A DNA stretch of 64,000 bases from NCBI RefSeq assembly GCF_000011105.1, contig NC_000961.1, positions 1,474,662-1,538,661 on the forward strand, given 5' to 3'. The DNA is from Pyrococcus horikoshii OT3. GTDB taxonomy: Archaea > Methanobacteriota_B > Thermococci > Thermococcales > Thermococcaceae. A program made the translations under genes and the position numbers. This document shows, in pieces, positions 36,614 through 45,468 of this stretch (position 1 is the stretch's first letter; every line of letters starts with the position of its first letter). Below the pieces are notes generated by a model. It did not search any database. It saw nothing but the letters and a program-made list of their open reading frames with translations, and had not been told where the DNA came from.

Positions 36614-37431
36614 CTTTTTGCCACCTCTACCGCATATTCAACAAGCTTTTCAGCTATATTAACTCCAGTAACCCTCGTCGCATTCTTGAACTCCATGTTA
36701 GGATTCACTTCATTTACTAGAAGACCATTTGGCGATTCAAATATGTCAATTGCAAGTGCTCCATCTCCAAAGGCTTCCCATGCTTTAATCGATATCTCCT
36801 CTACTTCGCTATTGTCACATGGTTCCGCCCTTCCTCCTCTAGCTGTATTGGTTATCCAGTGATCTGAGTAACGATAAATTGCCGTAATGAATTCTCCCCC
36901 TATTACGTAGCTCCTTATATCCCTTCCGGGCTTCTGAATGAATTCCTGAAAATAGTGGATATTATACAGGGGATTTTTCATCCACTTTTTGTGCTCTAGT
37001 AGTCCTTCCAAAGAGTCCTTGTCATTTATCTTAGCAAGTAACCTCCCCCAACTTCCGAAGACAGGCTTTGACACTATTGGATACCCTAATTCCTCAGCAA
37101 TTTTCTTAGCCGAATTTTCGGAAAAGCTCACCCCCCACCTAGGAACTGGAACTTTCTTTGAGAGCTTTAGCGTCGAAAATACTTTATCTCCAGCTTCTAA
37201 CATTATGGAAAAAGGATTAACAGTTGGAACTCCATGTTCTTCAAATAGTTTAGCAAGGTAAAGGGCCTTAAAGTAGCTGACATTTCTTATTATGACAACG
37301 TCAAGGTCATACTTATAAGGAAATCTCACATTATCCTCATGCAACATCACAGTTTCGCCAAATCTCTCCGCATTCTCCCTAATCATTAGTTCTTCTTTTC
37401 TGAGTATTGTGTATGTTATTCCTATCTTCAT
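36610..37431 (-). CDS. lysX: LysW-aminoadipate (and glutamate) ligase
   Basis: A 273-residue ATP-grasp ligase of the RimK/LysX type. PIVSKPVFGSWGRLLAK is the ATP-grasp lysine loop, ITNTARGGRAEP the loop typical of LysX/ArgX, and NEVNPNMEFKN the metal-binding end. It joins alpha-aminoadipate through its amino group to the C-terminal glutamate of LysW, protecting the amine. In Thermococcus kodakarensis LysX also takes glutamate, feeding ornithine synthesis. It follows lysW by 34 bases. Confidence 0.93.
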   Translation of the reverse strand: MKIGITYTILRKEELMIRENAERFGETVMLHEDNVRFPYKYDLDVVIIRNVSYFKALYLAKLFEEHGVPTVNPFSIMLEAGDKVFSTLKLSKKVPVPRWGVSFSENSAKKIAEELGYPIVSKPVFGSWGRLLAKINDKDSLEGLLEHKKWMKNPLYNIHYFQEFIQKPGRDIRSYVIGGEFITAIYRYSDHWITNTARGGRAEPCDNSEVEEISIKAWEAFGDGALAIDIFESPNGLLVNEVNPNMEFKNATRVTGVNIAEKLVEYAVEVAKR

Positions 37432-37465
37432 TCACCTCCCTCCAAAAATTAAAAATTAAAAAGGG

Positions 37466-37630
37466 CTACTCCCCCCAATCCTCCTCGACCTCTGGAACCT
37501 CCTCCAACACCAATGGGTTTAGACTAACCACTTCAAGCTCAGCTCCACATACAGGACACTCAACGATCTGGTGTAGCTCAACGTTCTCAAGCTCTATCTC
37601 AGCTCCACATACAGGACACTCCGCTTTCAT
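37466..37630 (-). CDS. lysW: Amino-group carrier protein LysW
   Basis: A 54-residue acidic protein: start [14 protein letters not shown], zinc ligands C5, C8, C25 and C28 in two identical CPVCGAE segments, and the invariant EDWGE tail whose last glutamate carries aminoadipate through each following step. The globular acidic surface docks LysX, LysZ, LysY, LysJ and LysK. The gene lies between homoisocitrate dehydrogenase (16 bases) and lysX. The two CPVCGAE units are encoded by identical stretches, suggesting internal duplication. Confidence 0.96.
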   Translation of the reverse strand: MKAECPVCGAEIELENVELHQIVECPVCGAELEVVSLNPLVLEEVPEVEEDWGE

Positions 37631-37646
37631 CTCTATCCCCCCGTAA

Positions 37647-38684
37647 TTAACTTATCTCGAGCAGTATCCTCCCAAGTCTAACTTCATCCCTCCAAACCTC
37701 ATCTATTTCGTACTCATCCAAGCGATATATCTCCGAGATTATCCCATTAGTAACCTCCAGAGTTGTTGCTCTCCCCTCCATATCCGGTGTTAGGTTTCCT
37801 CTCCTCACATACCTCCCAACAGCTTTCCAGATGATAGAACCATCTAAACCAAGGTAATCCAGCATCATTGCAGCACTCAGTATTGCCCCTATTGGATTTG
37901 CTATTCCCTTGCCAGCTATATCCGGAGCAGAGCCATGTATTGGCTCAAACAATGCTATATCCTCCCCATAGTTTCCGCTGGGAACGATCCCGATGCTACC
38001 AGCATGTATCGTTGCCAGATCTGAAAGGATGTCACCAAACATATTTTCAGAAAGGATTATTCCCAAGTTCCAAGGGTCTTTCACTAACTTTATTGTAAAA
38101 GAGTCAACTATTTCTTCTCTAACTTTAACATCTTCCTTCCTAGCAATGTCTAGGACAATTTTTCTGAAGAATCTATCACTCTCAAGTATGTTTGCCTTAT
38201 GAACAAAGGTTAAGAAGGTGCTCCTATCTTTTGCAAGTTTTACTGCAAATTTAGCTATCCTCTCCGCACCTTTCCTTGTTATTATCCTAAAGTCAACTAC
38301 CTTGTTACTATCGTATGCTCCTTCTCCACTGTATAGCCCTTCACTATTTTCTCTAACTATAATTATCTCTTTTCTCAACTTAAAGTTTGGAATTATCCTT
38401 AGATTTGCGTACAAGTCAAGTTCCTTCCTCAACGTTATAATTAAGCTCTTATATCTAGGAACATCAAAGGGTGTCGTCGTTGCTCCAAATAATATAGCAT
38501 CCATCTTCCTAATTTCCTCGAGATCCTCCTCCCTGATTGGCACCCCATATTTTTTAAAAACACTTAAACCCCCTTCGAATTCATAAAATTTAATTTTATC
38601 TGTCACAGATTTTACCACCCGAATAGCAGCATCTATTACCTCTGGTCCTATCCCATCTCCTTTTATAACCGCTACCTTATACAA
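37647..38684 (-). CDS. Homoisocitrate dehydrogenase
   Basis: A 345-residue beta-decarboxylating dehydrogenase. [14 protein letters not shown] opens the fold, [11 protein letters not shown] and the Asp loops ([13 protein letters not shown]) form the metal and substrate site, and [18 protein letters not shown] is the conserved cofactor loop. In this operon it oxidises homoisocitrate to 2-oxoadipate; relatives in Pyrococcus may also accept isocitrate or isopropylmalate. It overlaps lysU by 13 bases. Confidence 0.93.
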
Positions 38685-39163
38685 AGGTCTCCCCTCCTTC
38701 GGATGTATTCAAGTATTCCACCTTCCCTAACTATTTCAAGTAGAAAATCTTCTAATGGCTCGAACATTAGAATCTCATCTCCTTTCCTAACCTCTCCCGT
38801 TTCCCAGTTTACAGTGACTAAGTCACCATCCTTAAGCCCTTCAGTTTTACCGAGTAAGAGGGGTATGCCTATGTTTATCGCATTTCTATAAAATATCCTA
38901 CCAAAAGACTCAGCTATGACCCCAGCTATGCCTAAGGCCTTCAAGGCCAGGGCCGCTGACTCTCTCGAGGAGCCAATGCCAAAGTTTTTACCAGCAACTA
39001 CGACGTCTCCAGGTCTAACATTCCTCGCGAAGTCTGGTCTTACCTCTATAAAAGCTATCTTCGCAAGTTCCTTTGGATCTTTCGTTAAGTTATATCTCCC
39101 AGGTGTTATCTCATCTGTTGATATGTCATCTCCGAATTTCCAAACCTTTCCTGTCGTTATCAT
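38672..39163 (-). CDS. lysU: Homoaconitase small subunit
   Basis: A 163-residue swivel-domain subunit of the aconitase family: [14 protein letters not shown] at the start and [20 protein letters not shown], the small-subunit signature. With LysT it isomerises homocitrate to homoisocitrate through homoaconitate. It overlaps lysT by 4 bases and the dehydrogenase by 13. Confidence 0.93.
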
Positions 39164-40302
39164 ACTTCTCCCCCCGGACTCGTTATCTCACCATAAAGGG
39201 CACTTACAGCGGCCGTTAAGGGACTCGCCAAGTAAATTTCAGCAGTTGGAGAACCCATTCTACCTCTAAAATTCCTATTTGTCGTACTCAAAACTACTTC
39301 TTTATCTCCCAAGACTCCCATATGCCTCCCAAGACATGGACCACAACCTGGGGGTAGTATTGTTGCACCGGCATCCAGGAGAATATCAACTATCCCCTCC
39401 CTTACCATCCTCTTGTACACATTAACCGATGCTGGTCCAATAATTGTTCTAACGGCAACTTCTTCTCCCTTAAGAATCTCAGCAGCCCTCTTTATATGCT
39501 CAAACCTCCCATTAGTGCAAGAGCCAATGAAAACCTGGTCGATCTTTGTTCCTTCAACTTTTTCAACCTCAACACCATTGGCGGGACTGAATGGCTTTGC
39601 AACCATTGGCCCTAAAGAGGATAACTCAAAAGAAATTTCTTTGATGTAGTTTCTTCCATCGTATTCTTCTCCAATAAGGGCAGTCTTTGCATTAGCCTCA
39701 ACGCTGAAATTTGTAAGAGTCAACCTTTCATCCGCAGTAAAGGGAACATTGAAAAATTCAAGTGCCTTATAGTTCATATCGTAATTCCTAAGGGAAGTTA
39801 TAAGTCGTATCATAACATCCGCAGCCATTGTCGTTCTTGAAGGTTTTCCCTCAAAGATCACAGCGACACTCTCTGGAACTCTAAGCCATGTCTTTCCAAG
39901 ACCTAGAACAACTGCAACATCAGTTGCCCCCATTCCTACAGCAAATACGCCCAAAGCTCCCAAAGTTGGAGTGTGTGAATCCCCTCCAACAACTATTCTT
40001 GATTTCTCTGCTAAACCCATTTCAACTACGAGCTGATGACTTATTCCCTTTCCCTCAACAACAGGAATCCCATGTCTTCTGGCAAATTCTCTAATCTCCT
40101 TCTGTAGATTGGCTACTTTTACCGTTGGAGCTGGATATACATGATCAAAGAATACATAAGCTCTTGCCTTAACTGAGTTGAATACCTTATTAAATGCCTC
40201 TATTATTAAGGGCATCGTGCCATCATGGGCATACACTAAATCCACATTCCTTATTACGACTTCACCAGCCTTTGCATCCAGTATCTCTTCTACTAGAGTC
40301 AT
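39160..40302 (-). CDS. lysT: Homoaconitase large subunit
   Basis: A 380-residue aconitase-family large subunit, shorter than bacterial LeuC as is usual in archaea. [31 protein letters not shown] and [14 protein letters not shown] provide the active site and the three cysteines for the 4Fe-4S cluster. It pairs with LysU. Overlaps of 4 bases with both neighbouring genes show tight coupling. Confidence 0.94.
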
Positions 40303-41384
40303 GTTTTGAGCCTCCTAACTTCTTCAATAAACTTATCCCAGGTAAACGGCTCTCTAGAGCTTTTAACTCTCTTTAAAAGAACCTTAACAAACTCCTCATC
40401 ATTTATCCCAAGCTTCTGCAAATAGTACCTGATCGTGTCCTTTCCCGCAAATCTATCCACGTAAATCGTTCTCTCCCTTCCAAATACCTCTGCAGGCAGG
40501 AACTCGTAAAATCTTGGATCTTTTAGAACGGCCGAAACGTGAAGACCAGCCTTGTGTGTGAAGGCATTTTCGCCCACTATTGGATAGTTTGGTTGAAGAG
40601 CTATTCCCGTAATTTCACTTACCATTCTGCTTATCTCATAGAGCTTATCAAGCCTGTACTTTTTGACCCCATAGTGATAGTAAAGAACCGTTACTATCTG
40701 AGCTAAGTCAACTATTCCAGCTCTCTCTCCAAGTCCGTTGACTGTCGCATCAACGACAGTTGCTCCTCCCTCAATTCCCATTATAGCATTTGCAAGTGCA
40801 AGTCCTAAGTCATTGTGACAATGTACGTTTACAGGGATCCCAAAGTTCACAACCTTCTTAACCAAAGTATAGAACCTAAGTGGATGGGTACCTCCTGTAG
40901 TGTCTGCGACGCTTATCCTATCTACCTTAAGCTCCTTTGCAAGCTCTATTGCCCTCCTCAAGTTCTCCCATTCTGTTCTAGTTGTATCCTCCGGAGTAAA
41001 TCGGACTTTTAGTCCGTGATCTTTTGCGTATTCTATAGCTTTACTTATCCTCTCGAGGGCCTGAGAGAGTGACATCCTAAACCTCTTTCTTAAGCAGGCA
41101 TTAGATAGACAGAAGAATATTCCCACCCACTCAACATCTGCCTGAATAACGTAATCAATATCCTCTAGTAAGGCCCTAGAGTGGGCTAGTAAATTTGCAT
41201 TAAGGTCTTGACTTGCTATGAGCTTTATACCTATAAATACGTCCTTGCTTACTGCTGGATGCCCCACTTCAATGAAATCTACCCCAATTTCATCCAACGC
41301 TAAAGCTATTCTTAACCTCTGTTCTGGTGAGTAGTTAACCCCTGGAGTTTGTTCTCCTTCTCTTAATGTTGAGTCTAATATCAT
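40299..41384 (-). CDS. hcs: Homocitrate synthase
   Basis: A 361-residue enzyme of the HMG-CoA-lyase-like family: [16 protein letters not shown] near the N-terminus with the metal-binding aspartate and arginine, [30 protein letters not shown] with the metal-binding histidines, and [11 protein letters not shown]. It condenses 2-oxoglutarate with acetyl-CoA, committing carbon to lysine. It is the first gene of the operon, with AAGGAAGG before the ATG and the phased boxes upstream. Some Thermococcales homologues also do isopropylmalate or citramalate-type chemistry. Confidence 0.92.
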   Translation of the reverse strand: MILDSTLREGEQTPGVNYSPEQRLRIALALDEIGVDFIEVGHPAVSKDVFIGIKLIASQDLNANLLAHSRALLEDIDYVIQADVEWVGIFFCLSNACLRKRFRMSLSQALERISKAIEYAKDHGLKVRFTPEDTTRTEWENLRRAIELAKELKVDRISVADTTGGTHPLRFYTLVKKVVNFGIPVNVHCHNDLGLALANAIMGIEGGATVVDATVNGLGERAGIVDLAQIVTVLYYHYGVKKYRLDKLYEISRMVSEITGIALQPNYPIVGENAFTHKAGLHVSAVLKDPRFYEFLPAEVFGRERTIYVDRFAGKDTIRYYLQKLGINDEEFVKVLLKRVKSSREPFTWDKFIEEVRRLKT

Positions 41385-41442
41385 TATTTCCTTCCTTAAT
41401 ATTCATCACCCACACCTCCATCTTGAACCTAGGTATATAAAA

Positions 41443-41530
41443 TTTTCGAGAAATATCTTGGATTATCGAATAAAATTTTAAGATCTTAAAAATTTTAGAA
41501 AATTTTTCTATATAATACTAAGATTTTCGA
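41443..41530. promoter_or_regulatory. Helically phased TTTTCGA-like boxes before the lysine operon
   Basis: Four related heptamers sit on one face of the helix: TTTTCGA (41443), TTATCGA (41463), TTTTAGA (41493) and TTTTCGA (41524), with spacings of 20, 30 and 31 bases. Several extend to TTTTCGARAAA. They lie 59-146 bases before the hcs ATG, in an otherwise featureless AT-rich gap. The pattern fits an Lrp-family protein wrapping DNA, although no binding site for this organism's regulators can be confirmed here. Confidence 0.45.
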
Positions 41531-41599
41531 AAAAAATTGTGAACATTATAAAATAGGAGTACAATAGAGCAAGAGATTTATGGACAAAAGTAAAGTGTA

Positions 41600-42463
41600 T
41601 CATCCCAAAACTCCTATTATCAAAATGCCAATAAAGGATAGCATCATTGAAGCAACTAATTTGGAAGTTATTTTCTCCCTAAGGAAAACAACCGCTAGGA
41701 GGGAAGCCATTATAGGAGTGGATTCCGTTACAGGGGTTGCCACAGTGGAACTTACTAAACTTATTGACTTTATGAAGAGGTATTGCCCAACTATTGTCCC
41801 TAATAGAGAAATCACAAACACAAGGCCCATATCCCCAAGTCTTAACTTCCTTATCTCTCTCCACATTTTGGGTAAAAACGGTAAACCTCCAAGGATTCCT
41901 GAGCTTATTCTTAAAGCAGCTATCAAAACTGGGGGTTCATTGCTAACGAGCCAATCAGTTATCAATATGGCAATTGTCCACAAGAGTTCCGCCACGACAA
42001 CTAGTAGAACCCCCCTGGCATTAATTCCCCCAGACTCACTCTTCTCACTTAAGAGAAGGAGAACCGCAAGTATTATCAAACCAGCACCAAGAAATAGGTA
42101 AGCATTTAAAGGTCTCCCAAGAAGGTAGTGAGCTAAGACCATGGTTATTATTGGATGTAAAGTCGTAAGCATGTTTGCACGAGAAACACCTAAAAGCTTC
42201 ATACCTTCTAGGAATAGCCAGTCACCTATCATGAAGCCTATGATCCCAGAAAACACAACTATTACCCACCACATTATCCCTTTACTTGGAATTAAGTTGA
42301 GGTAAATAATAAGGGGTAAGTAAAAACCAGAGGCAATTACCAATCTAAGAAAGTTCAACGTCAATGGACTTACCCTTCTCATTGATACCTTGGATAACAC
42401 CGAAGTTAGGGCCCATGTGAAAGCCGCACTGAAGGCTAAGATCACTCCTAGAGCAAAGTTCAT
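41600..42463 (-). CDS. EamA-family (drug/metabolite) transporter
   Basis: A 287-residue membrane protein of ten predicted helices arranged as two five-helix EamA repeats (ALGVILAFSAAFTWALTSVLSK and GVLLVVVAELLWTIAILITDW open the halves). Such proteins export amino acids or other small metabolites. A single TATA-like box at 42485-42493 would start this transcript near 42463, so I use the ATG there, giving a leaderless message; the ATG at 42478 is possible. The neighbouring lysine operon makes an amino-acid role attractive but unproven. Confidence 0.85.
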   Translation of the reverse strand: MNFALGVILAFSAAFTWALTSVLSKVSMRRVSPLTLNFLRLVIASGFYLPLIIYLNLIPSKGIMWWVIVVFSGIIGFMIGDWLFLEGMKLLGVSRANMLTTLHPIITMVLAHYLLGRPLNAYLFLGAGLIILAVLLLLSEKSESGGINARGVLLVVVAELLWTIAILITDWLVSNEPPVLIAALRISSGILGGLPFLPKMWREIRKLRLGDMGLVFVISLLGTIVGQYLFIKSISLVSSTVATPVTESTPIMASLLAVVFLREKITSKLVASMMLSFIGILIIGVLG

Positions 42464-42512
42464 GCTATATACTTCCATAGCAGATTTAAAAAACTAAATC
42501 AAACTTTCAATC

Positions 42513-43172
42513 ATGGGTAAGCTCAAGGAAGCATACTTCGACTTGAAGTTCCTTCTCAATAGGGGGTATAGGAAAAAACTAGCTCTAGAATTTGTATGCA
42601 ATCACTACATGCTTCCCCTTCAATATAGACATTTCCTCGCGAGATGTGTATTCTCAGATTATTGGATAAATGAGGTTAGAGAAAAGATTTCCAGCTGTGA
42701 AGAAAAAATACTGGGAATAGATGGGTTTAATATTTTAATAACAGTAGAATCCCTAATGGAAGGAACGGCCATAAGATGCGAAGATGGAATAGTAAGGGAT
42801 CTTAAATACCAGGGAAAATATAAAATCAATGAAAAAACTGAGAAAGCAATAGAAGTTATGCTACTTGCAATAAAGGAGTTAAATCCAAGAAAAACGATAA
42901 TACTTTATGGACGTTCGAACCCAAAGAGCGCTGAAATTAAGATTGCTACCCAGAAAAAGCTTAAAGAGATCAAAATCAAAGGAAAGGTTAGACTGGTGAA
43001 AAGCCCTGATTTTGAGCTCAAAAAATTTGAGTACGTCTCAACAGGTGACGTTGGAATTATAAGGAGTGTACCATATTTGGTTAATATATTCTCCCATATC
43101 TCAAGGATACTCAATAAAAATCCAATAGACTTCAAAGAGATGTTAGACATTCTCGACGAAAGACTTAAATAG
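42513..43172 (+). CDS. DUF434 family protein
   Basis: A 219-residue protein with the archaeal DUF434/DUF5616 layout: a basic helical N-terminus (YFDLKFLLNRGYRKKLALEFVCNHY) and a C-terminal alpha/beta domain with GIDGFNILITVES and TIILYGRSNPKS, likely a nucleotide-related PIN/Toprim-like fold. The biochemical role is unknown. It diverges from the EamA gene; the shared TATA box at about 42489 puts its transcript start almost at the ATG. Confidence 0.8.
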   Translation: MGKLKEAYFDLKFLLNRGYRKKLALEFVCNHYMLPLQYRHFLARCVFSDYWINEVREKISSCEEKILGIDGFNILITVESLMEGTAIRCEDGIVRDLKYQGKYKINEKTEKAIEVMLLAIKELNPRKTIILYGRSNPKSAEIKIATQKKLKEIKIKGKVRLVKSPDFELKKFEYVSTGDVGIIRSVPYLVNIFSHISRILNKNPIDFKEMLDILDERLK

Positions 43173-43192
43173 ATAAGTGAATAGTCGAAGAT

Positions 43193-43330
43193 ATGCTCAA
43201 GCTAAAGCCCGAGCCCATGATAGTAAAGTTTAGGAAAGTTGAAGTAAAGATTGAAAGCCAGGAGGAAAACAAGAAAGAGCTAGTAAATGTGAAGCTTATT
43301 ACAAACGTGAAGAGAGTTCAGCTTTCATGA
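43193..43330 (+). CDS. Small basic protein of 45 residues
   Basis: An ATG at 43193, 20 bases after the DUF434 stop, opens a 45-codon frame: MLKLKPEPMIVKFRKVEVK, then a charged IESQEENKKELVNVK segment and KLITNVKRVQLS. The charge pattern and strand-like alternation look like a real archaeal protein, perhaps translated with the gene upstream. It overlaps the 3' end of the convergent methyltransferase gene by 32 bases. No family is recognised; conservation in other Thermococcales would settle it. Confidence 0.45.
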   Translation: MLKLKPEPMIVKFRKVEVKIESQEENKKELVNVKLITNVKRVQLS

Positions 43331-43895
43331 CATAAAGTTCTTCGAAGAAGAATCTCCTTCTCTTAACTATACTAGTTGAGAATCCCCTTTCTTTAAAGGC
43401 TTTTTCAACATCTAAACCTGTTAATGAGCTATAAATGAGGAGTATCCTACCTCTCGATGATAGATAATCTTTAACACTTCCCAGGAACCTTGATATAACT
43501 TCCCCACCAGTCTTTCCTCCAATTAAGGCTAAGTCCACCTTATCTTTTATTTCTTCCCCAGGTAAGTAGGGTGGATTAAAGACTATCAAGTCAAAAGTTC
43601 CCCTTATATTTTCAAAGAGGTCACTAAGAATGAAAACAACGTTTTTAATACCATTGATCTTTGCATTTTTCCATGCTAAGTTAATGGCCTTTTCATTGAT
43701 ATCCAAGCCAACAACAAATCTAGCCCTCCTAGCAGCTAGTAGTGCCAATATTCCGGTACCAGTACCAACATCCAAGACTATATCATCGCTTTTTACCTCA
43801 TCTAAGAGGGACTCAGCAAGCAAAAAGGTGTCCTCAGCAGGCTCATAAACTTCTTCATTACTCTCAATTTTAAGCCCATTATAATAAATTGCCAT
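43299..43895 (-). CDS. HemK/PrmC-like SAM-dependent methyltransferase
   Basis: A 198-residue methyltransferase: VLDVGTGTGILALLAARR is the SAM-binding motif I and IVFNPPYLPGE the NPPY catalytic motif of enzymes that methylate amide or amino nitrogen. Without the N-terminal helical domain of bacterial PrmC, it fits the archaeal/eukaryotic Mtq2 group, which methylates the GGQ glutamine of release factor aRF1. The release-factor substrate is inferred from the family. Confidence 0.88.
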   Translation of the reverse strand: MAIYYNGLKIESNEEVYEPAEDTFLLAESLLDEVKSDDIVLDVGTGTGILALLAARRARFVVGLDINEKAINLAWKNAKINGIKNVVFILSDLFENIRGTFDLIVFNPPYLPGEEIKDKVDLALIGGKTGGEVISRFLGSVKDYLSSRGRILLIYSSLTGLDVEKAFKERGFSTSIVKRRRFFFEELYVMKAELSSRL

Positions 43896-43922
43896 TAAAA
43901 TTCCCCTCAGAATTTAATATTA

Positions 43923-44000
43923 TGGCGCCCGGGCCGGGATTTGAACCCGGGTCGCGGGAGTGACAGTCCCGCATGATAGGCCGGGCTACACCACCCGGGC
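43923..44000 (-). tRNA. tRNA-Asp (GTC)
   Basis: Reverse strand. Acceptor GCCCGGG (from 44000) pairs with CCCGGGC, followed by discriminator G (43926) and encoded CCA (43925-43923). The anticodon stem CGGGA/TCCCG encloses CTGTCAC with anticodon GTC, and the T arm is CCGGGTTCAAATCCCGG. It lies 12 bases downstream of 5S rRNA, so both come from one transcript. Confidence 0.97.
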
Positions 44001-44012
44001 GCAAATATTAAT

Positions 44013-44136
44013 GGCCGGCGGCGTCCCCGGCTTCCCGCCCCCTCTCGGAGGGCAGTACAACCGGGATCGCTGGGGGGCTTAACTTCCGGGTTCGAAATGA
44101 GACCGGGTGTAACCCCCCCGCTATGGCCGCCGTGCC
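44013..44136 (-). rRNA. 5S ribosomal RNA
   Basis: The reverse strand from 44136 reads GGCACGGCGGCCATAGCG and continues with the universal CGAACCCGGAAGTTAAG-type core, ending near CGCCGCCGGCC at 44013. The terminal helix CGGCGGC/GCCGCCG closes the molecule of about 124 nt. Its promoter is at 44160-44166. The 16S and 23S genes are elsewhere, as usual in Thermococcales. Confidence 0.96.
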
Positions 44137-44159
44137 GATAAACCCTCCAAACCCCAACC

Positions 44160-44166
44160 TTATAAA
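44160..44166 (-). promoter_or_regulatory. TATA box of the 5S rRNA-tRNA-Asp unit
   Basis: TTTATAA on the reverse strand (44166-44160) is centred 27 bases from the 5S 5' end at 44136, exactly the archaeal TATA-to-start distance. Confidence 0.75.
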
Positions 44167-44203
44167 CCTTACGGTCAATTTACTATGAAGAAACTCACCT
44201 AGT

Positions 44204-44644
44204 TCACCGAGTATCCAGGAACCTCTCAAACTCTCTGAGAACCTCTAGCTGATCCTCCGTCTCTACAGCACTTGGTTTAAGGAGTCTTACCCTCCTGAGG
44301 CCTTCTCTAAGAGAGAGGCCCTGAGAATACATAAGCCATGCAACTGCTACAGTCCCACTCCTCCCACTACCACCATAGCAGTGGATGTAGACCTTTTTCC
44401 CTTCCTTCACCTTTTCCTCTATCCATTTAACTATCTTATATAATTGACTAAGAGAAGGGGCCGTAAAATCCGGAATCGGAGAATGCAAGACATCAACTTT
44501 CTTTTTAAGTTCCTCAATATCATACACCAGCTCGAAGTCTTCCACTAAAACTACAAAAGCGTCAAATTTCTCAACAAGCTCATCTATTTCATCCTCATAG
44601 GGCATCCTACCAAATGCAACGTTTTCATCAATAAACTTCTCCAT
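44204..44644 (-). CDS. Dual-specificity / tyrosine protein phosphatase
   Basis: A 146-residue cysteine phosphatase with the signature loop HCYGGSGRSGT (C89 nucleophile, R95 phosphate-binding) and a likely general acid D59 in PIPDF. Pyrococcales and Thermococcales have one such small phosphatase, reported to act on phosphotyrosine and phosphoserine in proteins. It ends just upstream of the 5S promoter and is read from a start beside the divergent racemase gene. Confidence 0.93.
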   Translation of the reverse strand: MEKFIDENVAFGRMPYEDEIDELVEKFDAFVVLVEDFELVYDIEELKKKVDVLHSPIPDFTAPSLSQLYKIVKWIEEKVKEGKKVYIHCYGGSGRSGTVAVAWLMYSQGLSLREGLRRVRLLKPSAVETEDQLEVLREFERFLDTR

Positions 44645-44715
44645 ATCATCACCAAAATTTCTTTCATAAAAATCCTCTTAAGAATTGATCTTAACGCTTT
44701 ACTGGTGATAGCAAC

Positions 44716-45396
44716 ATGAAGAAGATCGGAATTATCGGAGGGACAACTCCAGAATCTACCCTGTATTATTATAAAAAGTACATTGAGATAAGCAGAGAAA
44801 AATTTGAAAAGTACTTTTACCCAGAGCTTATAATTTACTCAATAAACTTTAAGGAGTTCTTCCAGAACCCCGAAGGCTGGGAAGGACGAAAGAAAATACT
44901 TATTAATGCAGCTAAAGCCCTGGAAAGGGCAGGAGCAGAATTAATAGCCTTTGCCGCTAATACTCCGCATTTGGTTTTTGACGACGTTCAAAGAGAAGTT
45001 AACGTTCCAATGGTAAGCATAATAGATGCAGTCGCTGAGGAGATCCTTAAAAGAGGAGTCAGAAAAGTCCTCCTTCTAGGGACAAAAACGACTATGACCG
45101 CTGACTTTTATATTAAAACATTAGAGGAGAAAGGCTTAGAAGTCGTTGTACCAAATGACGAAGAAAAGGAAGAGCTCAATAGGATAATATTTGAGGAACT
45201 GGCCTTTGGAAACCTAAAGAATAAAGAGTGGATAGTGAGACTTATAGAAAAGTACAGAGAGAGTGAGGGAATCGAAGGAGTTATTCTAGGATGTACCGAG
45301 CTACCACTTGCAATAAAGCAGGGGGATGTAAGCGTTGAAGTATTTGACTCGGCCGAAATCCATATGAGGAAGCTAATAGAGTTAGCTTCAGAGTGA
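44716..45396 (+). CDS. Aspartate/glutamate racemase homologue lacking one catalytic cysteine
   Basis: A 226-residue Asp/Glu racemase-fold protein. MKKIGIIGGTTPEST opens the first half-domain, and GCTELPLA (C193) carries the second catalytic cysteine. At the first site, where active racemases have CNT, this protein has AANTPH (A81). Without that base the usual two-cysteine racemisation is unlikely. It may have one-way activity, a different substrate or no activity. The stop codon overlaps box C of a C/D sRNA. Confidence 0.88.
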   Translation: MKKIGIIGGTTPESTLYYYKKYIEISREKFEKYFYPELIIYSINFKEFFQNPEGWEGRKKILINAAKALERAGAELIAFAANTPHLVFDDVQREVNVPMVSIIDAVAEEILKRGVRKVLLLGTKTTMTADFYIKTLEEKGLEVVVPNDEEKEELNRIIFEELAFGNLKNKEWIVRLIEKYRESEGIEGVILGCTELPLAIKQGDVSVEVFDSAEIHMRKLIELASE

Positions 45397-45443
45397 TGAG
45401 CCCGCGCAGCGCTGATAGATGATGAAGATTTTAAGTGCTGACT
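45391..45443 (+). ncRNA. C/D box guide sRNA overlapping the racemase stop codon
   Basis: C GTGATGA (45393-45399), 12-nt guide gcccgcgcagcg (45400-45411), D' CTGA (45412-45415), 3-nt gap, C' ATGATGA (45419-45425), 12-nt guide agattttaagtg (45426-45437), D CTGA (45438-45441). This is a fully canonical 12-3-12 archaeal C/D sRNA. The racemase stop codon TGA (45394-45396) lies inside box C, so the RNA is probably processed from the mRNA. Its AT-rich second guide contains TTTTAAG, the likely TATA box for the ferritin-like gene at 45469. Confidence 0.9.
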
Positions 45444-45468
45444 TCTAACCTCATATGGGGTAATATCT

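Noticed and set aside
41580-42101. 173-codon forward frame opposite the EamA transporter gene
   Set aside because: It is the complement of a ten-helix membrane protein with family-typical repeats and no ribosome site of its own.
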